From Nocardioides sp. Kera G14 (lineage in GTDB: Bacteria; Actinomycetota; Actinomycetes; Propionibacteriales; Nocardioidaceae): a stretch of DNA of 64,000 nucleotides. The stretch is from the NCBI RefSeq assembly GCF_020715565.1, contig NZ_CP085839.1:1550001-1614000 (forward strand). The letters are read 5' to 3'. The notes beneath the pieces are model-generated. The model was not told where the DNA came from, searched no databases, and saw only the letters and a program-made list of their open reading frames with translations. Positions 44,980 through 54,749 of the stretch are shown piece by piece; position 1 is the first letter of the stretch, and every line of letters starts with the position of its first letter. Made by a program: the position numbers and the translations under genes.

Positions 44980-46116
44980 GTGTCCGACCCCGACCCACGA
45001 CCTGCCCCTCGGGCGCCCGGAACCTTCAGGGTCGGAAGCCTGGCCGGGGCGGATGTGCTGGTCTCGAGCTCGTGGTTCCTCGTCGCGGTCATGATCGCCG
45101 TGCTGGTGGCGCCCCGCGTCGAGCAGGTCACGCCGGGCCTCGGCCCGTGGAAGTACGTCGCCGGGCTGGCGTTCGCCGTCATCCTCTACGGCTCCGTGCT
45201 GCTCCATGAGGCGTCCCACGCCCTGGTGGCACGCCACTACGGCTACGGCGTCGGGTCGATCACGCTCACCTTCCTCGGCGGCTTCACCCAGATCGACGGC
45301 GAAGCGCGGCGACCCAAGGAGGAGTTCTGGATCGCGGTCGTCGGCCCGGTCACGTCGATCGTGGTCGGCCTTGTCGGGCTCGCGCTCCTCGCCCTCAACC
45401 CCGACGGCCTGATCCTGATGGCGATCGAGGGGCTCGCCTCCGCCAACCTGTTCGTCGGCGCGCTCAACCTGGTGCCCGGGCTGCCGCTCGACGGTGGCCG
45501 CGTGCTCAAGGCGGGAGTGTGGGGCCTGACCCGCAACATGCACCGCGGCACCATCGTCGCCGGATGGGTGGGTCGGGCTGTCGCGGTCCTCACGGTCGTG
45601 GGTGTGGTCGCAGCCTCCTTCGGTGGCCGCGTCGACCCCTACAACTCCCTCATCTTCCTGGTCCTCGCGCTCTTCCTCTGGAGCGGCGCGACCGCGGCGA
45701 TCTCCTCGGCCCGGCTGCGCAGCCGTCTGCCCAGCCTCGTCGGGCGATCGCTGGCCCGACGTACGCTCACCGTGCCCGCCGACCTGCCGCTGGCCGAGGC
45801 CGTGCGCCAGGCCCAGGAGGTGCAGGCCGGAAGCATCGTCACCGTCACCACCGACGGCACGCCGGTCGGCGTCGTCAACGAGTCCGCCGTCCTGGCGACG
45901 CCCACCGATCGGCGCCCCTGGGTGGCGACGTCCACCGTGGCGCGCACCCTCGAACCCGGCCTGCAGCTTCCCGCCGACATCGCCGGCGAGGAGCTGATCA
46001 AGGCGATCACGCGCACGCCCGCCGCGGAATACCTGCTCGTCGAGCCGGACGGCCGGGTCTTCGGCGTGCTCGCGACCGCCGACGTGGATGCGGCCTTCCG
46101 GAGCTCGGGTCGATAA
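44980..46116 (+). CDS. site-2 protease-type membrane metalloprotease with CBS-like tail
   Basis: 378 residues. Membrane-embedded M50/S2P protease with zinc motif HEASH (76-80) in a helix and NLVPGLPLDGGRVLKAG supplying the third ligand Asp. About six membrane helices up to residue 245, then a cytosolic part (about 260-378) with two CBS-like repeats (AEAVRQAQEVQAGSIVTVTTD; AEYLLVEPDGRVFGVLATADV). Family members cut membrane-bound regulators; substrate unknown. CBS domains often bind adenosine nucleotides. GTG start. Confidence 0.92.
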   Translation: MSDPDPRPAPRAPGTFRVGSLAGADVLVSSSWFLVAVMIAVLVAPRVEQVTPGLGPWKYVAGLAFAVILYGSVLLHEASHALVARHYGYGVGSITLTFLGGFTQIDGEARRPKEEFWIAVVGPVTSIVVGLVGLALLALNPDGLILMAIEGLASANLFVGALNLVPGLPLDGGRVLKAGVWGLTRNMHRGTIVAGWVGRAVAVLTVVGVVAASFGGRVDPYNSLIFLVLALFLWSGATAAISSARLRSRLPSLVGRSLARRTLTVPADLPLAEAVRQAQEVQAGSIVTVTTDGTPVGVVNESAVLATPTDRRPWVATSTVARTLEPGLQLPADIAGEELIKAITRTPAAEYLLVEPDGRVFGVLATADVDAAFRSSGR

Positions 46117-46119
46117 ATT
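46114..46119 (+). promoter_or_regulatory. -10 element for trmI
   Basis: TAAATT, 9 nt before the ATG at 46129, overlapping the stop of the site-2 protease gene. Confidence 0.35.
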
Positions 46120-46128
46120 CGGCGGGTT

Positions 46129-47109
46129 ATGGATGACCAGAGTGAGCAGGCGGCGTTGACCGAGCAGACCCCCGACGTACCCGCCGAGGCCTGGTCCGGC
46201 GTCCACCGCGGCGTCCTGCGCGAGGGGGAGTGGATCCGCCTCACCGATGCCAAGGGCCGCCGGCACAACTTCGAGCTGGTCGCCGGCAAGAGGTTCTTCT
46301 CCAATAAGGGCTCGATCGACCACGACGACCTGATCGGGCGTGAGGAGGGCTTCACCATCGCCTCCACGTCCGGCGGCGAGTACCTCGTCTTCCGTCCGCT
46401 GCTGAGCGAGTTCGTGGTCTCGATGCCGCGCGGTGCCGCCGTCGTCTATCCCAAGGACTCTGCGCAGATCGTCGCGCTCGCCGACATCTTCCCCGGCGCC
46501 GACGTGGTCGAGGCAGGTGTCGGCTCCGGTGCCCTCACCTGCTCGCTGCTGCGCGCCGTCGGCCCGCACGGCAGGGTCCGCTCCTTCGAGCGACGCGAGG
46601 AGTTCGCTGACGTCGCCCGCGCGAACGTCACCCAGTTCTTCGGCGCCCATCCGCCCGCATGGGAGCTCACCCTCGGGGACCTCGCCGAGGAGCTGCCCGC
46701 CTCCGGCACGCGTGCGGACCGGATCATCCTCGACATGCTCGCGCCCTGGGAGTGCGTCGACGCCGCCGCCGACGCCCTGCGCCCCGGCGGCATCATCTGC
46801 GCGTACGTCGCCACCACCACGCAGCTCTCGCGGTTCGTCGAGACCGTCCGGGTCCACGGCGGCTTCACCGAGCCGTCCGCCTGGGAGTCGCTGGTCCGCG
46901 ACTGGCACGTGGAGGGCCTCGCGGTCCGGCCCGGGCACAAGATGATCGGCCACACCGCCTTCCTCGTCACCGCCCGCCGCCTCGCGCCCGGCGCGACGGC
47001 GCTGCGCAAGACGAGGCGACCCGCCCCCGGCGCCTACGGACCCGACTACACCGGGCCCCGCCCGGCCGACGTGGAACCGGTAGAAAGCCAGACCGAGACA
47101 GGATCGTGA
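46129..47109 (+). CDS. trmI: tRNA (adenine-N1)-methyltransferase TrmI
   Basis: 326 residues. It has the N-terminal beta domain typical of TrmI (GVLREGEWIRLTDAKGRRHNF) and a Rossmann SAM-binding domain: VVEAGVGSGALTCSLLRAVG is motif I, VRSFERREEF motif II, ILDMLAPWE the motif IV region. It methylates A58 (and A57) in the tRNA T loop. In actinobacteria it lies just upstream of arc/mpa, as here. The C-terminal 40 residues are basic and Pro-rich. Confidence 0.95.
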   Translation: MDDQSEQAALTEQTPDVPAEAWSGVHRGVLREGEWIRLTDAKGRRHNFELVAGKRFFSNKGSIDHDDLIGREEGFTIASTSGGEYLVFRPLLSEFVVSMPRGAAVVYPKDSAQIVALADIFPGADVVEAGVGSGALTCSLLRAVGPHGRVRSFERREEFADVARANVTQFFGAHPPAWELTLGDLAEELPASGTRADRIILDMLAPWECVDAAADALRPGGIICAYVATTTQLSRFVETVRVHGGFTEPSAWESLVRDWHVEGLAVRPGHKMIGHTAFLVTARRLAPGATALRKTRRPAPGAYGPDYTGPRPADVEPVESQTETGS

Positions 47110-47152
47110 CCACCCGCTGGAAATGAGCCCTTCCCTCGCCCGTTCGTGCGGG

Positions 47153-47158
47153 TAGGGT
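47153..47158 (+). promoter_or_regulatory. -10 element for arc
   Basis: TAGGGT, followed by a leader of about 32 nt that carries GGAAGGTGG upstream of the ATG at 47197. A leadered start, in contrast to dop, pup and pafA. Confidence 0.4.
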
Positions 47159-47196
47159 CGAGGAGCACAGGCCAGTGCATTGGAAGGTGGTCGGCA

Positions 47197-48864
47197 ATGA
47201 CTGACGGATTCACGATTCCTGACGGACCTGGGCGCGAGCGCGGTCTTGAGCTGCGACTGGCAGACGCCCAGCGCTCACTCGCGGCCGTGACGTCGCAGAA
47301 CGAGCGACTCGCCTCGACACTGCGCGAGGCACGGGACCAGATCGTCACCCTCAAGGAGGAGGTCGACCGGCTGGCGCAGCCGCCGGCAGGTTTCGGCACC
47401 TTCCTCGCGAAGAACGACGACGACACCGTCGACATCGTCACCGGGGGCCGCAAGCTCCGCGTCACGGTCTCGCCGGCGGTCGACGTCGACGCGCTCGAGA
47501 AGGGCCAGGAGGTCCTCCTCAACGAGGCCATGAACGTCGTCACAGCACTCGCGTTCGAGCGTGTCGGCGAGGTCGTCATGCTCAAGGAGCTCCTCGCCGA
47601 CGGCGAGCGCGCCCTCGTGATCGCCAACGCCGACGAAGAGCGGGTGGTTCGGCTCTCGGATCCCCTGATCGCCGACAAGCTCCGGGCGGGTGACTCGGTC
47701 CTGATCGACTCCCGAACCGGCTACGCCTACGAGAAGGTGCCGAAGTCGGAGGTCGAGGAGCTCGTCCTCGAGGAGGTGCCCGACATCTCCTACGAGGCCA
47801 TCGGTGGCCTGGGCAACCAGATCGAGCAGATCACCGACGCCGTCGAGCTGCCCTACCTCCACCCCGACCTCTTCCTCGAGCACAAGCTCCGCCCGCCGAA
47901 GGGCATCCTGCTCTACGGACCTCCCGGCTGTGGCAAGACGCTGATCGCCAAGGCGGTGGCAAACTCGCTCGCCAAGAAGGTCGCGGCCAAGACCGGAGCG
48001 GAGGGGAAGAGCTACTTCCTCAACATCAAGGGCCCCGAGCTGCTCAACAAGTACGTCGGCGAGACCGAGCGGCACATCCGGTTGGTCTTCCAGCGGGCCC
48101 GTGAGAAGGCGAGCGCCGGCACGCCGGTCATCGTCTTCTTCGACGAGATGGACTCCCTGTTCCGCACCCGCGGTACGGGCGTCTCCTCCGACGTGGAGAA
48201 CACCATCGTCCCGCAGCTCCTCAGTGAGATCGACGGTGTCGAGACGCTGGAGAACGTGCTCGTCATCGGCGCCTCCAACCGTGAGGACATGATCGACCCG
48301 GCGATCCTGCGTCCCGGCCGCCTCGACGTGAAGATCAAGATCGAGCGGCCCGACGCGCAGGGCGCGCAGGACATCTTCAGCAAGTACCTCACCGCCGACC
48401 TGCCCCTGCACGCGGACGACCTCACCGAGTTCCACGGCGACCGGCAGGCCACCGTGGACGGCATGATCCGCGCCACGGTCGAGCGGATGTACACCGAGTC
48501 CGAGGAGAACCGCTTCATCGAGGTCACCTACGCCAACGGCGACAAGGAGATCCTCTACTTCAAGGACTTCAACTCCGGCGCGATGATCCAGAACATCGTC
48601 GACCGCGCGAAGAAGATGGCGATCAAGGATCTCCTCGACCAGAACCAGAAGGGCCTGCGCGTCTCGCACCTCCTGCAGGCCTGCGTGGACGAGTTCAAGG
48701 AGAACGAGGACCTGCCCAACACCACGAACCCCGACGACTGGGCGAAGATCTCCGGTCGCAAGGGCGAGCGGATCGTCTTCATGCGCACCCTCATCACGGG
48801 CAAGCAGGGGACCGAGCCGGGCCGGTCGATCGAGACGACCTCCTCGACGGGCCAGTACCTCTGA
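47197..48864 (+). CDS. arc: proteasomal ATPase ARC/Mpa
   Basis: 555 residues. An N-terminal coiled coil (about 20-60) captures Pup on substrates, an OB-fold region follows (about 75-220), and an AAA+ module has Walker A GPPGCGKT, Walker [13 protein letters not shown] and [21 protein letters not shown]. The protein ends GQYL, the C-terminal Tyr-containing tail that docks in the 20S core and opens its gate. It unfolds pupylated proteins for the PrcAB core. Separated from dop by the MscS-like gene and a hairpin. Confidence 0.97.
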   Translation: MTDGFTIPDGPGRERGLELRLADAQRSLAAVTSQNERLASTLREARDQIVTLKEEVDRLAQPPAGFGTFLAKNDDDTVDIVTGGRKLRVTVSPAVDVDALEKGQEVLLNEAMNVVTALAFERVGEVVMLKELLADGERALVIANADEERVVRLSDPLIADKLRAGDSVLIDSRTGYAYEKVPKSEVEELVLEEVPDISYEAIGGLGNQIEQITDAVELPYLHPDLFLEHKLRPPKGILLYGPPGCGKTLIAKAVANSLAKKVAAKTGAEGKSYFLNIKGPELLNKYVGETERHIRLVFQRAREKASAGTPVIVFFDEMDSLFRTRGTGVSSDVENTIVPQLLSEIDGVETLENVLVIGASNREDMIDPAILRPGRLDVKIKIERPDAQGAQDIFSKYLTADLPLHADDLTEFHGDRQATVDGMIRATVERMYTESEENRFIEVTYANGDKEILYFKDFNSGAMIQNIVDRAKKMAIKDLLDQNQKGLRVSHLLQACVDEFKENEDLPNTTNPDDWAKISGRKGERIVFMRTLITGKQGTEPGRSIETTSSTGQYL

Positions 48865-48887
48865 GGTCTCTCGACCTGTAGAGAACC

Positions 48888-48917
48888 AGCATGGGCGGGT
48901 ACCCACCCGCCCATGCT
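48888..48917 (+). terminator. hairpin between arc and the MscS gene
   Basis: Stem AGCATGGGCGGGT / ACCCGCCCATGCT (13 bp) with loop ACCC, 23 bp after the arc stop. The right arm contains the ATG at 48913, which can start the MscS gene. Either a terminator or attenuator for arc, or a structure masking that start. Confidence 0.6.
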
Positions 48918-50061
48918 GAGAACCGTGACCTGGATGGACTTCTTCCAGGCCCTGGTGGCCGCGTTCGCGACCGCGGCCGTCGTCGGCCTGCTCGGATATC
49001 TCCTGTTCCGGTGGCTCTGCCGGCACTGGACGGGAGGCCCGCGGCTGAACGAAGCGGCGCGACATCCCTATCGCGCTCTGCTGGTCACCGTCGCCGCCGT
49101 CGTCGCCGCCCGTACCGCTCCGGCCGACACCGCCGCGTGGTGGCCGCTACTGCAGCGGGGCCTGCGCATCGCACTCATCCTGGTGCTGGCATGGTTCGTC
49201 GCCGCCGTCCTGGTCTACCTCGAGGACGGCAGCCTCAACCGCCATCGCACCGACATCCCCGACAATCTTGCGGCCCGGCGGATGCGCACCCAGGTCCTCC
49301 TGCTCCGCCGGCTCACCGTCGCCGTCGTCGTGATCGTCGCGATCTGCTCGATCCTGATGACCTTCCCGGCGGTGCGTTCCGTCGGCGCCAGCCTCTTCGC
49401 CTCGGCCGGCATCCTCTCTGTCATCGTCGGTCTCGCCGCCCAGTCCACGCTGAGCAACGTCTTCGCCGGCATCACCCTCGCCTTCAGCGACGCCCTGCGG
49501 ATCGACGACGCAGTCATCGTCGAGGACGAGTGGGGCTGGATCGAGGAGGTCACGCTGACGTACGTCGTCGTACGGCTGTGGGACGACCGGCGACTGATCC
49601 TCCCGTCGACGTACTTCTCCCAGAACCCCTTCCAGAACTGGACCCGCCACACCTCCGAACTCCTCGGCTCCGTCGAGTTCGACGTGGACTGGCGCGTCGA
49701 CACCGACGGGATGCGCCTGGAGCTCTCGCGGGTCCTGGCCGGCACCGACCTCTGGGACGGTCGCGTCCAGGTCCTCCAGGTCACCGACACCATCGGCGCG
49801 ATGGTCCGCATCCGGATCCTGGTCACCGCCCATGACGCCCCGACGCTCTTCGACCTGCGCTGCCTGGTCCGCGAGCGGATGGTCTCCTGGATGCAGCGGC
49901 ACAACCCTGACGGCCTCCCGCGCTCCCGGATGGAGCTCGTGGAGTCCGAGGCCCGCGTCTATCGCAGGCTCACGACCGAGACCGAGGGACTGTTCACGGG
50001 CGGCCCCGAGGCCGAGAGCCGCGCGGCGCGGGCCGGGGGCAGCGAGCCGCCCCCGGACTAG
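48913..50061 (+). CDS. MscS-family mechanosensitive channel
   Basis: 382 residues from the first ATG. N-terminal membrane helices at about 8-30, 55-68, 82-104 and 127-150. The pore helix and Sm-like beta domain are typical of MscS: VRSVGASLFASAGILSVIVGLAAQSTLSNVFAGI, then RIDDAVIVEDEWGWIEEVTLTYV and NPFQNWTRHT. It would release solutes under hypo-osmotic stress. The ATG at 48913 lies in a hairpin arm; GTG 48925 or ATG 48934 are possible true starts. Placement within the proteasome cluster is unusual. The stop overlaps the dop -10 hexamer. Confidence 0.9.
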   Translation: MLRTVTWMDFFQALVAAFATAAVVGLLGYLLFRWLCRHWTGGPRLNEAARHPYRALLVTVAAVVAARTAPADTAAWWPLLQRGLRIALILVLAWFVAAVLVYLEDGSLNRHRTDIPDNLAARRMRTQVLLLRRLTVAVVVIVAICSILMTFPAVRSVGASLFASAGILSVIVGLAAQSTLSNVFAGITLAFSDALRIDDAVIVEDEWGWIEEVTLTYVVVRLWDDRRLILPSTYFSQNPFQNWTRHTSELLGSVEFDVDWRVDTDGMRLELSRVLAGTDLWDGRVQVLQVTDTIGAMVRIRILVTAHDAPTLFDLRCLVRERMVSWMQRHNPDGLPRSRMELVESEARVYRRLTTETEGLFTGGPEAESRAARAGGSEPPPD

Positions 50062-50064
50062 GCT
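50059..50064 (+). promoter_or_regulatory. -10 element for dop
   Basis: TAGGCT, 6 nt before the ATG at 50071. It overlaps the stop codon of the MscS gene. Confidence 0.45.
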
Positions 50065-50070
50065 GGAGGC

Positions 50071-51588
50071 ATGAGCGTGATCCGGGTCATGGGCACCGAG
50101 GTGGAGTACGGCATCTCGGTCGCCGGCAACCCCCATGCCAACCCGATGGTGGCCTCCTCCCAGATCGTCAACGCCTATGCCACCGCGGCCCTCGAGGCCC
50201 GTCGGGCGCGCTGGGACTTCGAGGAGGAGTCGCCGCTGCGCGACGCCCGCGGCTTCGACATGTCCCGCCAGGTCGCCGACCCGAGCCAGCTCACCGACGA
50301 GGACCTCGGCCTCGCCAACGTGATCCTCACCAACGGTGCCCGGCTGTACGTCGACCACGCCCACCCGGAGTACTCCACGCCGGAGGTCACGACACCGCTG
50401 GACGTCGTCCGCTTCGACACGGCGGGGGAGCGGGTGATGCGCCGTGCCATGACGCTGGCGGCGCAGCTGCCGGGCAGCCCGCGGATCGCGCTCTACAAGA
50501 ACAACACCGACAACAAGGGCGCCTCCTACGGCGCCCACGAGAACTACCTGATGCGGCGCTCGACCCCGTTCGCCAGCATCGTGAAGCACCTGACGCCGTT
50601 CTTCGTGAGCCGTCAGGTCGTCACCGGCGCAGGGCGCGTCGGCATCGGGCAGGACGGCCGCACGCACGGCTTCCAGCTCAGCCAGCGCGCGGACTTCTTC
50701 GAGGTGGAGGTCGGACTCGAGACAACGCTCAAGCGGCCGATCATCAACACCCGCGACGAGCCGCACGCCGATCCGGAGCGCTGGCGCCGGCTGCACGTGA
50801 TCATCGGCGACGCCAATCTCGCCGAGGTGTCGACGTACCTCAAGGTGGGGACCACGTCGTTGGTGCTGGCCATGATCGAGGACGACTTCCTCACGCGCGA
50901 CCTTGCCGTCGAGGGCCCGGTCGCGGCGCTGCGTGCCGTCTCCCACGACTCGACGCTGCGTGAGCTGATCACGCTCCAGGACGGTCGGACGATGACGGCC
51001 GTCCAGCTCCAGATGGAGTACCTGGACCTCGCGCGCAAGTACGTCGACGACCGGTACGGCGCCGACGCGGACGACCAGACCCGCGACGTGCTCGCGCGCT
51101 GGGAGTCGGTGCTCACGCGCCTGGAGCGGGACCCCATGGAGTGCGCCGCCGAGCTGGACTGGGTGGCGAAACTCAAGCTGTTGCAGGGCTATCGCGACCG
51201 GGACGGGCTCGACTGGGACGACGCCAAGCTGCACCTCATCGACCTGCAGTACAGCGACATCAGGCCGGAGAAGGGCCTCTACCACCGGCTGGTGAAGGCC
51301 GGACGGATCGAGCGCCTCCTCGACGACGCCACGGTCGACGCTGCGGTCCACGAGCCGCCCACCGAGACGCGGGCCTACTTCCGCGGCCAGTGCCTGACGC
51401 GTTTCCCGCGCGAGGTGGCGGCGGCCTCCTGGGACTCCGTGATCTTCGACCTCCCGGGCAGGGACTCACTCCAGCGGATCCCCACCACCGACCCGCTGCG
51501 CGGCACGAAGGCCCACGTCGGTGAGCTGATGGAGCGTGTCGGGTCCGCAGCGGAGCTGTTCGCTGCGCTCACTGGCTCTACGGGCTAG
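50071..51588 (+). CDS. dop: deamidase/depupylase Dop
   Basis: 505 residues of the Pup-ligase/Dop fold (glutamine-synthetase-like). [11 protein letters not shown] provides the nucleotide/metal Glu residues at the start; [40 protein letters not shown] and the [22 protein letters not shown] block are shared with PafA. It converts the C-terminal Gln of Pup to Glu and removes Pup from substrates. The extra segment near residues 40-80 ([20 protein letters not shown]) is the Dop loop absent from PafA. Confidence 0.97.
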   Translation: MSVIRVMGTEVEYGISVAGNPHANPMVASSQIVNAYATAALEARRARWDFEEESPLRDARGFDMSRQVADPSQLTDEDLGLANVILTNGARLYVDHAHPEYSTPEVTTPLDVVRFDTAGERVMRRAMTLAAQLPGSPRIALYKNNTDNKGASYGAHENYLMRRSTPFASIVKHLTPFFVSRQVVTGAGRVGIGQDGRTHGFQLSQRADFFEVEVGLETTLKRPIINTRDEPHADPERWRRLHVIIGDANLAEVSTYLKVGTTSLVLAMIEDDFLTRDLAVEGPVAALRAVSHDSTLRELITLQDGRTMTAVQLQMEYLDLARKYVDDRYGADADDQTRDVLARWESVLTRLERDPMECAAELDWVAKLKLLQGYRDRDGLDWDDAKLHLIDLQYSDIRPEKGLYHRLVKAGRIERLLDDATVDAAVHEPPTETRAYFRGQCLTRFPREVAAASWDSVIFDLPGRDSLQRIPTTDPLRGTKAHVGELMERVGSAAELFAALTGSTG

Positions 51589-51591
51589 GTT
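51586..51591 (+). promoter_or_regulatory. -10 element for pup
   Basis: TAGGTT, 7 nt before the ATG at 51599, overlapping the dop stop; leaderless pattern. Gives pup-prcB-prcA a promoter of their own. Confidence 0.4.
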
Positions 51592-51598
51592 GGGTCAC

Positions 51599-51796
51599 AT
51601 GGCACAGGAGCAGAAGCAGCCTTCGAAGTCCGACCAGGAGATCGAAGAGGTCCAGGACGCGCCGGAGACCGATCTTGCCGAGCGCAAGGAGTCCCTGGAC
51701 GCCGACGTCGACGACATCCTCGACGAGATCGACGACGTGCTCGAGACCAACGCCGAGGACTTCGTGAAGTCGTTCATCCAGAAGGGTGGGCAGTGA
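51599..51796 (+). CDS. pup: prokaryotic ubiquitin-like protein Pup
   Basis: 65 residues, intrinsically disordered and acidic, ending in GGQ. The C-terminal Gln must be deamidated by Dop before PafA attaches it to target lysines. The helical segment VDDILDEIDDVLETNAEDFVK binds the ARC coiled coil. Start at MAQEQKQPSK; ends 3 bp before prcB. Confidence 0.97.
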   Translation: MAQEQKQPSKSDQEIEEVQDAPETDLAERKESLDADVDDILDEIDDVLETNAEDFVKSFIQKGGQ

Positions 51797-51799
51797 CAG

Positions 51800-52639
51800 T
51801 TGTCGGACGCACGAATCCCCAGCGCCTACATGGCGCCGGGCACCTCCTCCTTCGCCGACTTCCTCTCCTCCCACGCCCCTGAGCTCGTGCCCGGACGCCG
51901 CGACCTGCCGGCGACGAGCGGTGCCGACCTGGCGCCGCACGGCACGACGATCGTCGCCGCCACCTTCGCCGGCGGCGTCGTGCTCGCCGGCGACCGCCGG
52001 GCCACGATGGGCAACCTGATCGCGCAGCGCGACATCCAGAAGGTCTTCCCCGCCGATGAGTTCTCCGCCGTCGGCATCGCCGGCACTGCGGGTCTCGCCG
52101 TCGAGATGGTGAAGCTCTTCCAGGTCGAGCTCGAGCACTACGAGAAGATCGAGGGCTCCGTCCTCAGTCTCGACGGCAAGGCGAACCGCCTCGCCGCCCT
52201 GATCCGCAACAACCTCGGGATGGCCATGCAGGGCCTCGCCGTGGTGCCGCTCTTCGCCGGGTTCGACCTGGAGCGTCACGTCGGCCGGATCTTCTCCTAC
52301 GACGTCACGGGCGGCCGTTACGAGGAGCACGGCTTCCACTCGGTCGGCTCCGGCTCGCTCTTCGCCCGCGGAGCGCTGAAGAAGCTCTACCGCGAGGACC
52401 TCGACGAGGCCGGTGCGGTGGAAGCGGTCGTGCAGGCGTTGTACGACGCCGCCGACGACGACTCCGCCACCGGTGGTCCCGACCTGACCCGTCGGATCTT
52501 CCCGGTCATCCAGGTCATCACGGGTGAGGGCGGCCGTCGCCTGTCCGACGCCGAGGTCGGCGAGGTCGCCGACCGGGTGGTGGGCGGTCGGATGTCGGAG
52601 CCCAACGGTCCCAAGGCTTCGCTGGGAGGTGAGCTCTGA
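51800..52639 (+). CDS. prcB: proteasome subunit beta
   Basis: 279 residues. A propeptide of 48 residues is cut before Thr49 in APHGTTIVA, giving the catalytic N-terminal threonine. Downstream [21 protein letters not shown] contains the Asp/Lys of the active site, and [12 protein letters not shown] the conserved Ser region. Forms the inner rings of the 20S core. TTG start, 3 bp after the pup stop, with GGTGGG in the end of pup serving as ribosome-binding site. Confidence 0.97.
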   Translation: MSDARIPSAYMAPGTSSFADFLSSHAPELVPGRRDLPATSGADLAPHGTTIVAATFAGGVVLAGDRRATMGNLIAQRDIQKVFPADEFSAVGIAGTAGLAVEMVKLFQVELEHYEKIEGSVLSLDGKANRLAALIRNNLGMAMQGLAVVPLFAGFDLERHVGRIFSYDVTGGRYEEHGFHSVGSGSLFARGALKKLYREDLDEAGAVEAVVQALYDAADDDSATGGPDLTRRIFPVIQVITGEGGRRLSDAEVGEVADRVVGGRMSEPNGPKASLGGEL

Positions 52640-53331
52640 TGGCCACTCCGTTCTACGTCGGTCCCGAGCAGCAGATGAAGGACCGCGCGGACTTCGCGCG
52701 GAAGGGCATCAGCCGCGGTCGCTCGGTCGTCGCCGTGCACTACGCCGACGGCATCCTCTTCGCCTCGGAGAACCCGTCCGCGGCGCTGCACAAGGTCTCC
52801 GAGCTCTACGACCGGATCGCCTTCGCGGCGGTCGGTCGCTACAACGAGTTCGAGAACCTGCGCATCGCCGGAGTGCGGCTCGCCGACATGCGCGGTTACT
52901 CCTACGACCGCAGTGACGTGACCGGCCGCGGCCTGGCGAACGCCTACGCCCAGACGTTGGGCGCGATCTTCTCCAGCGGCGCCGAGAAGCCCTACGAGGT
53001 CGAGCTCTTCGTCGGCGAGATCGGAACCACCGCGGCCGGCGACCAGCTCTACCGCCTCACCTACGACGGGCAGGTGGCCGACGAGCAGGGCTACGCCGTC
53101 ATGGGCGGTGCGGCCGACGTGGTGGGTGACTACCTCAAGGAGCGCTTCACCGAGGGCCTCGACCTCGGCAGCGCCCTCAAGCTCGCCGTGGCGGCCCTGG
53201 GTCACACCGAGTCCGAGGACCGCTCCATCGCGCATGCCGACCTGGAGGTCGCCGTGCTCGACAGGACCAGGGTCCAGCAACGGAAGTTCGTCCGGCTCAC
53301 GCCGAGCCGACTCGTTGGCCTGCTGGCGTAA
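52639..53331 (+). CDS. prcA: proteasome subunit alpha
   Basis: 230 residues, outer ring of the 20S proteasome. Starts [24 protein letters not shown], the N-terminal gate region; no propeptide or catalytic Thr. Conserved features: [17 protein letters not shown] and [19 protein letters not shown]. The ATG overlaps the prcB stop (TGATG). Confidence 0.97.
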   Translation: MATPFYVGPEQQMKDRADFARKGISRGRSVVAVHYADGILFASENPSAALHKVSELYDRIAFAAVGRYNEFENLRIAGVRLADMRGYSYDRSDVTGRGLANAYAQTLGAIFSSGAEKPYEVELFVGEIGTTAAGDQLYRLTYDGQVADEQGYAVMGGAADVVGDYLKERFTEGLDLGSALKLAVAALGHTESEDRSIAHADLEVAVLDRTRVQQRKFVRLTPSRLVGLLA

Positions 53332-53342
53332 CAGGTCCGGAG

Positions 53343-53348
53343 TAGGGT
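53343..53348 (+). promoter_or_regulatory. -10 element for pafA
   Basis: TAGGGT, 6 nt before the ATG at 53355, no ribosome-binding site; leaderless pattern. Suggests that pafA is transcribed apart from prcBA. Confidence 0.45.
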
Positions 53349-53354
53349 CACGAC

Positions 53355-54716
53355 ATGGAGCGCCGGATCTTCGGGATCGAGAACGAGTACGGCGTCACGT
53401 GCACGTTCCGGGGCCAGCGTCGGCTCAGTCCCGACGAGGTCGCCCGCTACCTCTTCCGCAAGGTCGTGAGCTGGGGCCGCTCGAGCAACGTCTTCCTCCG
53501 CAACGGGGCCCGGCTCTACCTCGACGTTGGCTCGCACCCGGAGTACGCGACGCCGGAGTGTGACGACGTCGTCGAGCTCGTCACGCACGACAAGGCGGGG
53601 GAGCGGACCCTCGAGGGGCTGCTCCTCGACGCCGAGCAGCGGCTGCACGACGAGGGGATCCAGGGAGAGATCTACCTCTTCAAGAACAACACCGACTCGG
53701 CCGGGAACTCCTACGGCTGCCACGAGAACTACCTGGTCAGCCGCAGTGGCGAGTTCTCCCGCCTCGCGGACATCCTCATCCCGTTCCTGGTGACCCGGCA
53801 GATCCTCGTCGGTGCGGGCAAGGTGACGCAGACACCGCGGGGGGCGTCGTACTCGGTGAGCCAGCGCGCCGAGCACATCTGGGAGGGCGTCTCGTCGGCC
53901 ACCACGAGGTCGCGGCCCATCATCAACACCCGGGACGAACCCCACGCCGACGCGGAGAAGTACCGCCGGCTCCACGTCATCGTCGGCGACTCGAACATGT
54001 CCGAGACGACGACGATGCTCAAGGTGGCCTCGGCCGACCTCGTGCTGCGGATGATCGAGGAGGGCGTGGTGATGCGCGACCTCACGATGGAGAACCCGAT
54101 CCGCGCCATCCGCGAGATCGCCCACGACATGACCGGGCGTCGGAAGATCCGGCTCGCCAACGGTCGCGAGGCCAGCGCGCTGGAGATCCAGGCGGAGTAC
54201 CTCTCCAAGGCGCGCGACTTCGTCGACCGCCGCCAACTCTCGACCCCGGTCATCGAGCAGGCGCTCGACCTCTGGGAGCGTGGGCTCAAGGCGATCGAGT
54301 CGGACGATCTCAGCCTCGTCGAGCGCGAGATCGACTGGGTGATCAAGTGGAAGCTGATCGAGCGCTACCGGGCGAAGCACGGCCTCCCGCTCAGCCACCC
54401 GCGCGTCGCACAGCTCGACCTCGCCTACCACGACATCCACCGCGGTCGCGGTCTCTACTACCTGCTGGAGAAGAAGGGTGCGGTCGCCCGGGTCACCAAT
54501 GACCTCGCCATCTTCGAGGCCAAGTCGGTACCGCCGCAGAACACCCGCGCCCGTCTCCGGGGCGAGTTCATCCGCCGCGCCCAGGAGCGCCGCCGCGACT
54601 TCACCGTCGACTGGGTGCACCTCAAGCTCAACGACCAGGCCCAGCGGACGGTCCTGTGCAAGGACCCGTTCAAGGCGTACGACGAGCGCGTGCAGCGACT
54701 GATCGACTCCATGTGA
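53355..54716 (+). CDS. pafA: Pup--protein ligase PafA
   Basis: 453 residues, Dop paralogue that uses ATP to join the C-terminal Glu of Pup to target lysines. Start [18 protein letters not shown] carries the metal-binding Glu residues; [42 protein letters not shown] and [22 protein letters not shown] are the shared blocks. No Dop loop. The C-terminal domain contains [22 protein letters not shown]. Confidence 0.97.
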   Translation: MERRIFGIENEYGVTCTFRGQRRLSPDEVARYLFRKVVSWGRSSNVFLRNGARLYLDVGSHPEYATPECDDVVELVTHDKAGERTLEGLLLDAEQRLHDEGIQGEIYLFKNNTDSAGNSYGCHENYLVSRSGEFSRLADILIPFLVTRQILVGAGKVTQTPRGASYSVSQRAEHIWEGVSSATTRSRPIINTRDEPHADAEKYRRLHVIVGDSNMSETTTMLKVASADLVLRMIEEGVVMRDLTMENPIRAIREIAHDMTGRRKIRLANGREASALEIQAEYLSKARDFVDRRQLSTPVIEQALDLWERGLKAIESDDLSLVEREIDWVIKWKLIERYRAKHGLPLSHPRVAQLDLAYHDIHRGRGLYYLLEKKGAVARVTNDLAIFEAKSVPPQNTRARLRGEFIRRAQERRRDFTVDWVHLKLNDQAQRTVLCKDPFKAYDERVQRLIDSM

Positions 54717-54736
54717 GTTCTTTCAGGAACGCCCGT

Positions 54737-54742
54737 TACTGT
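54737..54742 (+). promoter_or_regulatory. -10 element for the FKBP lipoprotein gene
   Basis: TACTGT, 7 nt before GTG 54750. It covers the alternative GTG at 54741, so it argues for the shorter protein. Confidence 0.4.
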
Positions 54743-54749
54743 GACCCGC

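Noticed and set aside
49147-51351. Long minus-strand open frame opposite the MscS gene and dop
   Set aside because: Shadow of two well-recognised genes; Asp/Val/His/Arg-rich translation typical of antisense frames in GC-rich DNA.
54714-54735. LexA-type box (GTTC-TTTCAG-GAAC) before the FKBP gene
   Set aside because: Arms are in the wrong orientation for the GAAC-N4-GTTC core and the spacer is 6 nt; likely chance.
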